DNA of 64,000 nucleotides from Pseudoalteromonas viridis (GTDB taxonomy: Bacteria > Pseudomonadota > Gammaproteobacteria > Enterobacterales > Alteromonadaceae), in the NCBI RefSeq assembly GCF_017742995.1, contig NZ_CP072425.1:372001-436000 (forward strand), in the 5' to 3' direction. Positions 17,159-25,072 of this stretch are shown here, piece by piece. Each line of letters begins with the position of its first letter. The first letter of the stretch is position 1. A program made the position numbers and the translations under genes. The notes under the pieces are model-generated. The model had not been told where the DNA came from. It made no database searches and saw nothing but the letters and a program-made list of their open reading frames with translations.

Positions 17159-17218
17159 TGTGGACTCCGACAATCAAAGTGGGAGTCTGACCCTGACGGG
17201 AAAGTACTCCCGGCTGGG
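17159..17218 (-). promoter_or_regulatory. Two-hairpin leader before bet
   Basis: Ribosome-site stem: GACTCC (17163-17168) with GGAGTC (17182-17187), 6 bp, holding GGAG. Upstream stem: CGGGA (17197-17201) with TCCCG (17208-17212), 6-nt loop, extended by a G-C pair and CCC/GGG (17191-17193 with 17216-17218) across two mismatches. It shares the CCCTGACGGG core with the radC and 47-residue-gene copies. Confidence 0.78.
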
Positions 17219-17237
17219 TTAAAGCGTTTTCGCTCGG

Positions 17238-17657
17238 TTAAAAATCTGGTTCAGGATAAGTTTGTGCCCAATTAGTTTGGGAGCTCGCATCATCCGCCGG
17301 TGATGGCTCAGATGCTTTGTTCACATTATCAAGAAGCAGAAACTCGTCCGCGTCCACTTCGGTCAATCGATGCTTAATGCCATCTTTCTCCCATGAGCGC
17401 GTGCGCTGGGGCCCTTGAACAAAAAGCTTCGCTCCTTTTTGGATCAAATCTTTTGCCCTTAGCCCTAACTTAAATCCACCACGATCTCGAAAAACGACCC
17501 GATGCCATTCCGTATGCTCTTTGAGCTCATTGGATTGACGGTCGCGCCATTTCTCAGAAGTGGCCAGCGAAATGCTGGTCACCAAATCACCTGATGGATA
17601 GGCTCGCGTCTCTGGCTCAGAGCCAACGTAGCCTATCAGTGTTACTTGGTTTTTCAT
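17238..17657 (-). CDS. ssb: Single-stranded DNA-binding protein
   Basis: 139 residues with the OB-fold pattern of bacterial SSB: MKNQVTLIGYVGSEPETR, then a strand ending WHRVVF and KGAKLFVQG. The C-terminal linker is acidic and ends TYPEPDF, close to the DDIPF tip that recruits partner enzymes. It probably coats transferred single strands and cooperates with Bet and Exo. Second gene of its operon, 15 bases after the preceding gene, with a plain GAGGAG ribosome site and no hairpin leader. Confidence 0.95.
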   Translation of the reverse strand: MKNQVTLIGYVGSEPETRAYPSGDLVTSISLATSEKWRDRQSNELKEHTEWHRVVFRDRGGFKLGLRAKDLIQKGAKLFVQGPQRTRSWEKDGIKHRLTEVDADEFLLLDNVNKASEPSPADDASSQTNWAQTYPEPDF

Positions 17658-17672
17658 GATGTTCTCCTCGTC

Positions 17673-17999
17673 TTAGTTGAACTCTGTGCACACAGTCGCT
17701 TCTACCCGGCTGGGCAAAGAAGACTGACGACGCAGATAGGTTGGTATTTCGAGTAAAGCCATGTCGTACTGATGTGGCTCTTTGTAAAACGCAGATGTCA
17801 AACAGGGCATACCAGGAGCTTTAGGCACTGCCATTGGACGACGTTTTGGTGTTGGTGTGAGCAACCGCTTGATTTGAGTAAATACAAATCGAAACGGGCG
17901 CACGCTTTGACGAGCAAGCAATCGCAAAAGCGACCAGCTCAGTTTTGCAAGCAACATAATGCCTGCGATTTGGATAATAAATCCGAAGATATATTCCAT
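17673..17999 (-). CDS. Small membrane-anchored protein heading the ssb operon
   Basis: 108 residues: one N-terminal membrane helix (about 3-30, GFIIQIAGIMLLAKLSW...), then a strongly basic juxtamembrane stretch (RQSVRPFRF, KRLLTPTPKRRP) and a soluble tail. No domain recognised. The basic region would face the cytoplasm and could contact nucleic acid or lipid. It is the first gene downstream of the intergenic region shared with the plus-strand s063-like gene, and carries an 11-bp ribosome-site hairpin. Confidence 0.7.
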   Translation of the reverse strand: MEYIFGFIIQIAGIMLLAKLSWSLLRLLARQSVRPFRFVFTQIKRLLTPTPKRRPMAVPKAPGMPCLTSAFYKEPHQYDMALLEIPTYLRRQSSLPSRVEATVCTEFN

Positions 18000-18063
18000 T
18001 GGTGACTCCTTAATTTGGTTGTGAAGGAGTCACCCCAACTGGGGAAAACTCCCCCAGTTGGGT
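18000..18063 (-). promoter_or_regulatory. Two-hairpin leader at the head of the ssb operon
   Basis: Ribosome-site stem: 18001-18011 with 18024-18034, 11 bp perfect, 12-nt loop; the AAGGAG ribosome site is fully inside. Upstream stem: 18035-18040 with 18056-18061, then GGGGA (18041-18045) with TCCCC (18050-18054), 4-nt loop, one bulge at 18055. The longest ribosome-site stem of the set. Confidence 0.8.
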
Positions 18064-18365
18064 GGTGAAAAAGCGAACCGTAAGGAACGCATAGTTGAGC
18101 ATGTAGAAACATGCAGGCTATTTGTTTAAGGAGGCTAGCTACCTCTTAGTGCCACTGAGAAAACTCAGCAGCGGGCTTCCTTTGAGCTCATGCTCTCAGG
18201 CGCAGATATCACTGAAACAGATCAGCAATATTTAATAGTCAGTTTAACCGTCTTATCCAGACAGGATAGTCAGAAAGATGCTCAATTCTTCCACCTAGCT
18301 GAAAGGCCATTACCGCACAGAGGATTAGGCTAGGGACTGATTATTGTCATATCAGGAGCAAACTT
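18064..18365. other. Divergent intergenic region between the ssb operon and the s063-like gene
   Basis: About 300 bases with no credible reading frame. It must hold the promoters of two divergent transcription units. In SXT this region is a SetCD-responsive promoter site, but I cannot identify a SetCD box by eye. A small repeat GCATGT...ACATGC lies near 18090-18115, and CTGAT/ATCAG flanks the area just before the plus-strand ribosome site (AGGAGC near 18354). Confidence 0.5.
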
Positions 18366-18968
18366 ATGGCCCAAGCAAAACCCAATTATTCAAAACCCAT
18401 CTTTGAACAATCATTCACAATTAATAGCTTACAGGCGCAACGTGTCGTTGACCGTGTTTTTAGACGGACGGTCAGTGCGCTCTACGGAATCGATGTCATC
18501 CTACGCATCATTGGCGATGAGAACGAAATTGATGAAGTGGAACAGATCATTAGCCAGCTGATCGAGGATTGCGCTAAGGCGGTAGACAACGAACAAGCTC
18601 GTTTGGACAAACTGATGGAGTCCAACGGAATCGATGAAGTACCTGACTACACCGATCCGATTACCTTCAACGCCAAAATCAGCTCGCCTCAGGTTGGCCA
18701 GTTTGTTGGCTTAGTGCGCAAACTCGATGCGTTGATGATCTCAATGGACACACTCTGGTTATCTAGCGTGCTTAGCAACAAGCAACGTGTTGATGGCAAC
18801 TACGCATGGCAACAGCGCATTATCAAACTTGCACGACGCATTATTGATATCGAAATTCGAGCACGAAAATCAGCCCAAGCTAAGGGTAAAGAAGCAGAAG
18901 TTGAACAAGCGGTGCCTTCAACCGATGACGATATCACTGAAGAGGAAACAGATACCCCCGCCAACTAG
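18366..18968 (+). CDS. s063-like conserved ICE protein (AcaB/DUF1845-like)
   Basis: 200 residues, plus strand, between the ssb operon and hotspot 4, the position of s063 in SXT. The protein is helical and charged, without membrane segments, and ends in an acidic tail (DDDITEEETD). The family appears to be DUF1845, renamed after AcaB of IncC plasmids; AcaB is described as a regulator, but I rely on memory and weak pattern for that. AGGAGC lies 8 nt before the ATG. Transcribed away from the ssb operon and into hotspot 4. Confidence 0.75.
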   Translation: MAQAKPNYSKPIFEQSFTINSLQAQRVVDRVFRRTVSALYGIDVILRIIGDENEIDEVEQIISQLIEDCAKAVDNEQARLDKLMESNGIDEVPDYTDPITFNAKISSPQVGQFVGLVRKLDALMISMDTLWLSSVLSNKQRVDGNYAWQQRIIKLARRIIDIEIRARKSAQAKGKEAEVEQAVPSTDDDITEEETDTPAN

Positions 18969-18989
18969 CCAGCTAGGCTCCCATCACAC

Positions 18990-19008
18990 AGCCCCTCTCG
19001 AAGGGGCT
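18990..19008 (+). terminator. Weak terminator-like hairpin after the s063-like gene
   Basis: AGCCCCT (18990-18996) pairs with AGGGGCT (19002-19008) over a 5-nt loop. The following sequence (TGAGACTGTTG) lacks a T-run, so it may only pause transcription. It marks the left edge of hotspot 4; the AT-rich 200 bases after it lead into the peptide gene at 19219. Confidence 0.4.
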
Positions 19009-19218
19009 TGAGACTGTTGAAAATTTCTAAAAATACAATTAGAACTGTTGTAGAGTTTATTCGAGTAGACGTAGGCAAGAGCAAAGAGCACCGCAACCTT
19101 CACCAGCGAATCAACAAATACGATAATTTGGCAAATAACAGATAGCTTATTAAGCTAAGTTAGATTAATTTATATAAGAGTTGTACTTCAAATTAAGATA
19201 GCATAAAGGAGAAGAGCT

Positions 19219-19389
19219 ATGCACAGTGATTTAAATAACGCAATTACACCAAAGACTGATTCTGCAGGAGAAGTTTTTACTCGTGAGGTGTTGAAGTTGA
19301 GCGAGCTAGACTCTGAATTATTGTCCGATGTATCAAATATGTTCGGTAAGTGGTTTGAAACTGATCATTGCGATAAAGACATTCGCTAA
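19219..19389 (+). CDS. Putative RiPP precursor peptide
   Basis: 56 residues, with a strong ribosome site (AAGGAGAAGAGCT before ATG). The N-terminal half is polar, then comes a leader-like acidic helix (LKLSELDSELLSDVSN), reminiscent of leaders bound by RiPP enzymes, followed by a short C-terminal segment containing Phe, Gly, Lys, Trp, Phe, His, Cys and ending DKDIR. It is the first gene of a four-gene plus-strand unit with an LRR protein, a JmjC-type oxygenase and a radical-SAM/SPASM enzyme, a typical setting for a ribosomally made, modified peptide. No double-Gly cleavage site, transporter or protease is visible. The core boundary is unknown; residues near Trp45, Phe46, His50 and Cys51 are the obvious targets. 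Confidence 0.6.
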   Translation: MHSDLNNAITPKTDSAGEVFTREVLKLSELDSELLSDVSNMFGKWFETDHCDKDIR

Positions 19390-19400
19390 TTTTTTATTGA

Positions 19401-20606
19401 ATGCTTCAATCCCTGCATGTTATATCAGGCTTGGTTCGAAGAAGCTCTGGTGAGACAATCTTTATCGATGCCCTAAAAGCTCTGGGCATCGATTTAAGTT
19501 TTAATAGTCTATACGATAAAAGCCTTGTAACGAATAACTTAGAACATCTTGTCGTTGTGGTTATTTTGCCTATTTTGGGTGATAACGACCTAACGGATGA
19601 AGTGCGTAATGGCATTGCAAATCTCACATCTCTTGATAGTCATCGGAAGTGCAGCATTGTAGTTGTCGCGCAAGGCGATCGCCATGAATCCGATGAGTTG
19701 GTTACGCGTGACACTCCATTTAGCATCAAAGTTCGTCACTTGTTCAGTTGTTTCGGGAACTTCGAGTTGTTGGAAAAAAAACTGGATCAATTTACTGCAA
19801 CTGCCCTTGCTAGCGAAATTTATGATTATTGCAATGCAACGAACATTCGTGATGTATTAGAAATAAACAGACTTACTCAAATTTTATCCAGGGCACCGAA
19901 ATGGTTAGTGCGCAAGCGCCTGCTTGATTTTTACGATCCATACTCTGGTGTTAGTCTGTTGAAACATTTTGATCGAGCTACACTGAACCGGATCGCAGCG
20001 CATATTCAAACAATCAGCCCACAGATTTTGAAGATAACTCATGCCTCTTTAAATGATAGAGCGTTAGATGAGCTGGGTGATGCACTCAATGCTAATGTGC
20101 TTGATCTTGGGAGTAACAATTTTTCTTGGGATAGGCTTCTTCCGAAACTGAGTCAATGTCGCTGGCTTAACTTGGCAGCGAACAGCCTTACACAGATTCA
20201 GCTACCGCTTCTTTCACAAAATATTGAGCAACTCTATTTGCACAAAAATGATATTTGTGAATTTACCACAACGCTCGGTCATGTGGAAAGGCTAAAGTCA
20301 CTGAGTATATATCGAAATCGAGTAGAGGTTTTCGATTGGCCAGCAGGGCAAATGATGCTTGAGAACCTAAATCTTGGAGCAAACCCTATATCATCTCTAC
20401 CCGATACACTAAGTGACTGTGTCACCTTGAGACGTTTGGGGTTGGCTAGAACTCAGCTTTCAACTTTGCCTGAATGGCTCTTTTCTATGCCAAACTTACA
20501 TGAAATAGATATTAGTTATATAGAAAATCAGATTCCGGCAACACAGCTCTCTCACTTACGCGCTCAGCGCGTTTCGTTAATTACTCGACCTGGTTTAATT
20601 TTATAA
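19401..20606 (+). CDS. Leucine-rich-repeat protein of the putative RiPP cluster
   Basis: 401 residues. The C-terminal ~190 residues hold about seven irregular leucine-rich repeats (LNLAANSLTQI, LYLHKNDI, LSIYRNRV, LNLGANPISSLP, LGLARTQLSTLP). The N-terminal ~200 residues look alpha/beta with hydrophobic strands (LEHLVVVVILPILG, KCSIVVVAQG) but no P-loop. No signal peptide. It starts 11 bases after the peptide gene without a clear ribosome site, and its stop overlaps the next start by one base (TAATG). A scaffold or substrate-recognition role for the modifying enzymes fits; so would an immunity or sensor function. Neither is shown by the sequence. Confidence 0.75.
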   Translation: MLQSLHVISGLVRRSSGETIFIDALKALGIDLSFNSLYDKSLVTNNLEHLVVVVILPILGDNDLTDEVRNGIANLTSLDSHRKCSIVVVAQGDRHESDELVTRDTPFSIKVRHLFSCFGNFELLEKKLDQFTATALASEIYDYCNATNIRDVLEINRLTQILSRAPKWLVRKRLLDFYDPYSGVSLLKHFDRATLNRIAAHIQTISPQILKITHASLNDRALDELGDALNANVLDLGSNNFSWDRLLPKLSQCRWLNLAANSLTQIQLPLLSQNIEQLYLHKNDICEFTTTLGHVERLKSLSIYRNRVEVFDWPAGQMMLENLNLGANPISSLPDTLSDCVTLRRLGLARTQLSTLPEWLFSMPNLHEIDISYIENQIPATQLSHLRAQRVSLITRPGLIL

Positions 20607-21511
20607 TGAGTGAAAACAACAATTCTCTTTTGCAGTTCCTGTTAGGTGATATACCTTCACAGTATTTTTTCAGTGAAATTTATAATAAGCGCCCGCTTCA
20701 CGTTTCAGGGGCGTCGAGTAAGTTTTCTCATCTGTTTTCACTGGAAGTCCTAAATGCAATTCTGAACTTTTCATCGTTGCAATATCCCCGTATTCGCGTT
20801 ACGGATCATTTTAATACAATCCATAAATACGACCTGATAGATGACAAGGATCGCTACAGCAACAACCTTAACAATGAATTGAATCGTAAGAAGATTCTGT
20901 TCGCTATTGCGCGTGGTGGGACCCTTGTATATGACCGTATCCAAGAATTCCACTTGCCACTTGAGAGATTTATCGATCAACTCAGCGAGGAAATTAACAC
21001 TCGCATGAGTATCAACGGTTACTATACTGCGCGGCAAACAAAAGGTGTCAATGTTCACTTCGACCGACACGATGTATTTGCCATCCAGATCCACGGCAGT
21101 AAACGTTGGTTCTATCGAGAGGACTCTCATGTATTATCAAAAGCGATGCGCCACCAATCTGTTCCGCCTGTAGATGAGAGTTTTACGGGATGGCAGTCCG
21201 TACTCTTGAAACAGGGTGACGTATTTTATTGCCCACGCGGACTCTGGCATTTTACCCATACAGAAGACGAACACTCCGCTCATTTGGCAGTCGGTTTGTA
21301 TCCGTTGACACTCGGTGATTGGCTCAAGAAATTGGAGTCGCATCCTGAAATTAGCGAACTACTGGAGGAGTACGTGCATCAACCTGGCATGAAAGCAACT
21401 TCCATTCAAAACGCCCACGTACTCGACAAATTTATTGATGCATTGCGTAATGAAGCCAATCGCCCAATCTCCCCGATGACTCAGCCACGACCGTATATCG
21501 AGCTTGAATGA
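20606..21511 (+). CDS. JmjC/cupin-type Fe(II)/2-oxoglutarate oxygenase
   Basis: 301 residues, resembling the ribosomal-oxygenase (YcfD/ROX) branch of JmjC enzymes. The iron triad is visible: H-x-D in VNVHFDRHDVF near residue 155, and a distal His in WHFTHT or HSAHLAVGLYP near 214-227. The segment IHGSKRWFY and GDVFYCPRGLWH are also typical. YcfD hydroxylates an Arg in ribosomal protein L16; within this cluster the likelier substrate is the 56-residue peptide. The ATG overlaps the LRR stop (TAATG) and the stop overlaps the next start (ATGA), so the three enzymes should be made together. Confidence 0.82.
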   Translation: MSENNNSLLQFLLGDIPSQYFFSEIYNKRPLHVSGASSKFSHLFSLEVLNAILNFSSLQYPRIRVTDHFNTIHKYDLIDDKDRYSNNLNNELNRKKILFAIARGGTLVYDRIQEFHLPLERFIDQLSEEINTRMSINGYYTARQTKGVNVHFDRHDVFAIQIHGSKRWFYREDSHVLSKAMRHQSVPPVDESFTGWQSVLLKQGDVFYCPRGLWHFTHTEDEHSAHLAVGLYPLTLGDWLKKLESHPEISELLEEYVHQPGMKATSIQNAHVLDKFIDALRNEANRPISPMTQPRPYIELE

Positions 21512-22542
21512 TGGAACAGTTTTATTTCATTATCACCGAACGCTGCAATCTAACGTGTTCACATTGCATCAGAGACTCTTCTCCTAACCGCAATGAAACT
21601 GCGGAAGCTAGCATGATCAAAAAAGCATTAACACAGATTGCGAGTAGTCATCCAGACAGTTTAGTCTTGATGAGTGGTGGAGAGCCCACGCTACATCGCC
21701 ATTTCCGGGAGTTACTTGATTTTGGCCTTCATCTTGGGCTAACCATGACGATAAATACAAATGGTGTAACTTCGTTCTTTAAAGATTCAACGCTGAAAGA
21801 ACTATCACAGCATCCACGTCTATCTGTACAAGTGTCTCTAGATGGCGATGAAGCGATGCACGATTCAATTCGAGGCCCTAATTCCTATCGTAAAGCGGTG
21901 CGAACTTTGAAGCGGCTTGTTGATAATGGAGTTCGCTGCAGTGTCTCAACGACGGTCGTAGATGTCGACTTCATGACTCGTGCCGATACTTTTATTTCAT
22001 CTCTGGATAATATTGGGCTGGCGCACATTGCAATCAAACGAGCTACGTATGCAGGCAGAGCGGCAAGCGGCATCGACGTGAATGGTAAAAAATGGAACGA
22101 ACACGTTTATCGCTTGCGAGCACTGCCGACAAAAACTCTTCTAAAAATAGCACCGATGTATGACTTTGATCGACTCGATTCACTTTCTGATGATGCACTA
22201 AATTCACTTGCATTACCCCCGTCCGCCACAAATTGTGGAGCAGGCACAGCCAAGGTATATGTCTATACCAACGGGGACGTATGCCCATGCACCTGCTTCA
22301 AAGATAAGCCTATGGGAAATTTGTATCTTTCAGACCTCGATACTATTCTCACAAAGCCTCCAAGTGTTCAAGTCAAGCATCCAGCTTGCAACGCATGTCG
22401 CTATTTTAGACTATGTCGCGGAGGCTGCTTGGGGAGCGGTTATCAAACAACGGGAACAATAGGAATGCCAGACCCGCGATGCCCCAAGGTAGCTATTGTG
22501 GATAGAGAGCTCGAAACGATTGCATATTTTCAGCGTTTTTAA
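21508..22542 (+). CDS. Radical-SAM enzyme with C-terminal SPASM domain
   Basis: 344 residues. The radical-SAM cluster motif is CNLTCSHC near residue 13-20, followed by GGEPT near 57. The C-terminal third has a SPASM-type auxiliary-cluster pattern: C in NCGAG, VCPCTC, then CNACRYFRLCRGGC and a final Cys in DPRCP. Such enzymes form Cys-Calpha, C-C or C-O crosslinks in peptides. Start overlaps the oxygenase stop (ATGATG). The SPASM domain normally indicates a peptide or protein substrate, which supports reading 19219-19389 as its precursor. Followed by a short gap and a convergent operon. Confidence 0.88.
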   Translation: MMEQFYFIITERCNLTCSHCIRDSSPNRNETAEASMIKKALTQIASSHPDSLVLMSGGEPTLHRHFRELLDFGLHLGLTMTINTNGVTSFFKDSTLKELSQHPRLSVQVSLDGDEAMHDSIRGPNSYRKAVRTLKRLVDNGVRCSVSTTVVDVDFMTRADTFISSLDNIGLAHIAIKRATYAGRAASGIDVNGKKWNEHVYRLRALPTKTLLKIAPMYDFDRLDSLSDDALNSLALPPSATNCGAGTAKVYVYTNGDVCPCTCFKDKPMGNLYLSDLDTILTKPPSVQVKHPACNACRYFRLCRGGCLGSGYQTTGTIGMPDPRCPKVAIVDRELETIAYFQRF

Positions 22543-22620
22543 CACAAAAGAGATCTTGCAAGTTCTCATCTGTAATTTCGGTAAAGCGCTGAATACTCAA
22601 CTCATGTACACGTAACAGCG

Positions 22621-23205
22621 CTACCTAAGGATTTTTTCTGGCCATCCATTTATAAACACTGAACCATCTGCTCTCAGGCGAATTTCAAGATTACGTTCAA
22701 CGTTTCCACTACTCTCAATCCTCATATCGTAACGCCCTGTCAGGTAATTAAATTGCTGGTTCAAGGAGCCTGCCCATCGGCGACTATTGTCAGGCAAATC
22801 TGAGTCATAAGGCCCATCGACCAAAACATCCGTATATCTAAGTAGTCGCTCCGTCCCTGGTAAACACAACTCATTTAGTTCTTTTAGGGTATATCCACTA
22901 AATACCATCACCGAAAGTCCCAGCGACTGGGCTCCTTGTGCAACGACAGCCAAACCTTGTGCTTGTAATATGGGCTCGCCACCGAGAAAGGTCACCCCTT
23001 CAAGATCATATGTTTGGTGCGCATTCTCCAACCATTCGAGAACAGATTCTGCCGAAACAAGATCACGTTCAACTAGCTGCAGATATCCAGGGTTACAGCA
23101 ACCAAGGCAACGCTTGTTGCAACCTTGCACCCACAAGGCTGCTCTGCGCCCAGGCCCTTCTGCCTCGGTGCAAGCTAAGCGAGATGCTATATTCAGGTAA
23201 TACAT
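22621..23205 (-). CDS. NrdG-like radical-SAM activating enzyme in the helicase-PIN-Clp operon
   Basis: 194 residues from the ATG at 23205 (GGAG 7 nt upstream, overlapping the preceding stop); a TTG at 23223 is less likely. The cluster motif is CNKRCLGC near residue 28-35, followed by TFLGGEPIL near 70. It is the size of NrdG-type activating enzymes with one 4Fe-4S cluster and has no SPASM domain. Such proteins put a glycyl radical on a partner enzyme, but no glycyl-radical enzyme is encoded nearby, so an unusual target or radical chemistry is implied. Last gene of a five-gene operon and convergent to the RiPP-like cluster. Confidence 0.82.
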   Translation of the reverse strand: MYYLNIASRLACTEAEGPGRRAALWVQGCNKRCLGCCNPGYLQLVERDLVSAESVLEWLENAHQTYDLEGVTFLGGEPILQAQGLAVVAQGAQSLGLSVMVFSGYTLKELNELCLPGTERLLRYTDVLVDGPYDSDLPDNSRRWAGSLNQQFNYLTGRYDMRIESSGNVERNLEIRLRADGSVFINGWPEKILR

Positions 23206-23209
23206 AATT

Positions 23210-25072
23210 TCACTCCAACTCAAACATCAAGTTGCCACCTGCGATATGAACCTCAATCACTTTGCTTCGAATCTGATTAGAACCACCTAATTGTTCAAAT
23301 AGAAAATCGGCTAATGGATCAATCAGTTTATTAGTTAGCGCGTTGGGGACGCCGCGACCACCCGTCCCGCGATCCACATCTTTAACCAGCAAGGCCAGTA
23401 TCTCGGCCTCCTTAACAAACTTCAATTCCGAAACGCCCCATTTATCCTTCAATCCTTTGCGCAATAGCTCCAGCTTGGAGCGAGCGATGTCAATCAAGAA
23501 GCTATCGTCACGTATAAAGTTAAATGGAATGATGTTAGCCTCGCCTATTCTTCCCAACAATTCTGGGCGCTTTAGCTCTTGCACGAAATGTTGCCGTACC
23601 TTTTGGATGAATTCATTCCGCACATCTTGACTTTCATAACTGACTTCGGCTGCGCCAATATTTGAAGTGAACACGATAACGGTATCTGAAAACATCACCG
23701 TTTCACCCTTCCCATCCGTTAAGCGCCCATCTTCAAGAATCTGTAAGAATTTGTCGAGAATGCGAGGATGCGCTTTCTCGATTTCATCGAATAGTAATAG
23801 TGAAAATGGTCTTTGCTTGACCGCATTGGTCAGCTGTCCACCAGCTTCATAACCCACATACCCAGGTGGTGCACCAACCAACCTTTGATCAGCATGTTCG
23901 TGATTAAACTCTGACATGTCGAAACGAAGACAAGCTTCCTCGTCGCCAAAGAGGAATTCGGCAATAGACTTTGCCAGTTCAGTTTTACCGACCCCCGTTG
24001 GGCCTACAAAAAACAACACGCCCTTGGGAGTGCGTTGCCTGTACGAGTGTTGAAGCCCAGATAGTCCCGTAAAGGCACGAACGAGGATGCGCCGTACCGA
24101 TTCAATGGCTTCACCTTGCCCTTTAACCCGCCGCCCCAAGGTTTCGACAATGGTCTGAAGTTTCTTATGATCCAGTTGCTCCCAAGGACTGTGTCTGCGT
24201 CCGTGGCGATAAAGATTGAGCAAAGATAAGGCACTAGAGGCTTCCTTTTCCTGTCGTGAAAGTCTTGCGAGATTATGAATATCGCGGATACTCTGACCTT
24301 CCAAACCGTCCACGAAATCAGCCAATTCACGCCCTCCTTGCTGCAAAGTATGCTGCAACCGAAACACTTCTTTCAAACCCAGTACAGCAAACTCTCGAAT
24401 CTGCCTAGTCGGCAAGGGAATTGCTATCTCCTTAAATAGTGGATTGTTCAGATAGAGTGATGGTGGCAATACGTTCAATCCCCCGCACAGTAGCACTAGT
24501 AGTGATTGAGGCTGGTTAATGCTTTCAGGATCGCGAACTACAGCGGCATCTCGGGTCGCTTGCCCTAAGCGCAGAAGCCATCCGCGCTCGTTCTCACTCA
24601 ATGAATTGACGCTACCAAACAAATATTGCGTCCAGTCCAAAACAAAAGCTACAGGTTTTTCCCCGCGCGGTTGCCGCAGTAATTGCGCAGCGACAGCCAG
24701 TAAGTCATCTGCGCTGGCCGTGATGCCGTTGGATGCAGTGCTCACCACAGGTGTAGGCGGCAAACCACCCATGTCATACGCATTTCCTCCAGGTGTACTT
24801 TCTCTTGAAGCAGGCGGAGTAACTGAGCTTAGCAATTCCCCCCAAGTCCTCGCATCGACACCACTCACACCATTGACGCGGTTCCAGAAGACCACATGCT
24901 GATATCCACGCTTACGCAGAAGGCTCATCAATGCAATAGGCAAAGCTGTCCATTGTCCTGGAGCTTCGGGATCGGATGTCAAATCACCCGTATTACCGTG
25001 TAATATCAGTCCATGTCGTATTCCACACTCGCGGTGAAAATCTTCTTGCCAAGGTAACAAATTTGAATTCAT
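23210..25072 (-). CDS. ClpB/ClpA-like AAA+ protein with degenerate N-terminal ATPase-like half
   Basis: 620 residues. The second half is a canonical Clp D2-type AAA+ module: Walker A GPTGVGKTE near 348, the pore loop GYVG near 395, Walker B LLLFDEIEKAH near 418, sensor-1 TSNIG near 460, and a Clp C-terminal domain with GGRGVPN. The N-terminal ~300 residues keep only an HGNTGDL-like loop and look like a decayed AAA domain. Clp proteins thread or unfold proteins; no ClpP-binding loop was recognised. Overlaps the coiled-coil gene by ATGA, so translation is coupled. Likely a remodeller for the nuclease and helicase of the operon (inference). Confidence 0.82.
   Translation of the reverse strand: MNSNLLPWQEDFHRECGIRHGLILHGNTGDLTSDPEAPGQWTALPIALMSLLRKRGYQHVVFWNRVNGVSGVDARTWGELLSSVTPPASRESTPGGNAYDMGGLPPTPVVSTASNGITASADDLLAVAAQLLRQPRGEKPVAFVLDWTQYLFGSVNSLSENERGWLLRLGQATRDAAVVRDPESINQPQSLLVLLCGGLNVLPPSLYLNNPLFKEIAIPLPTRQIREFAVLGLKEVFRLQHTLQQGGRELADFVDGLEGQSIRDIHNLARLSRQEKEASSALSLLNLYRHGRRHSPWEQLDHKKLQTIVETLGRRVKGQGEAIESVRRILVRAFTGLSGLQHSYRQRTPKGVLFFVGPTGVGKTELAKSIAEFLFGDEEACLRFDMSEFNHEHADQRLVGAPPGYVGYEAGGQLTNAVKQRPFSLLLFDEIEKAHPRILDKFLQILEDGRLTDGKGETVMFSDTVIVFTSNIGAAEVSYESQDVRNEFIQKVRQHFVQELKRPELLGRIGEANIIPFNFIRDDSFLIDIARSKLELLRKGLKDKWGVSELKFVKEAEILALLVKDVDRGTGGRGVPNALTNKLIDPLADFLFEQLGGSNQIRSKVIEVHIAGGNLMFELE

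Noticed and set aside
17159..17173. TTG start of bet at 17173 (and the similar TTG start of radC at 9749)
   Set aside because: In both cases the TTG overlaps the GGAG ribosome site of an ATG a few codons later that gives the expected protein length.
9738..18063. Reading the intergenic GC hairpins as a series of transcription terminators
   Set aside because: Their stems are not directly followed by U-tracts, they occur between co-directional genes of what looks like one or two operons, and the second stem regularly hides the next ribosome site.
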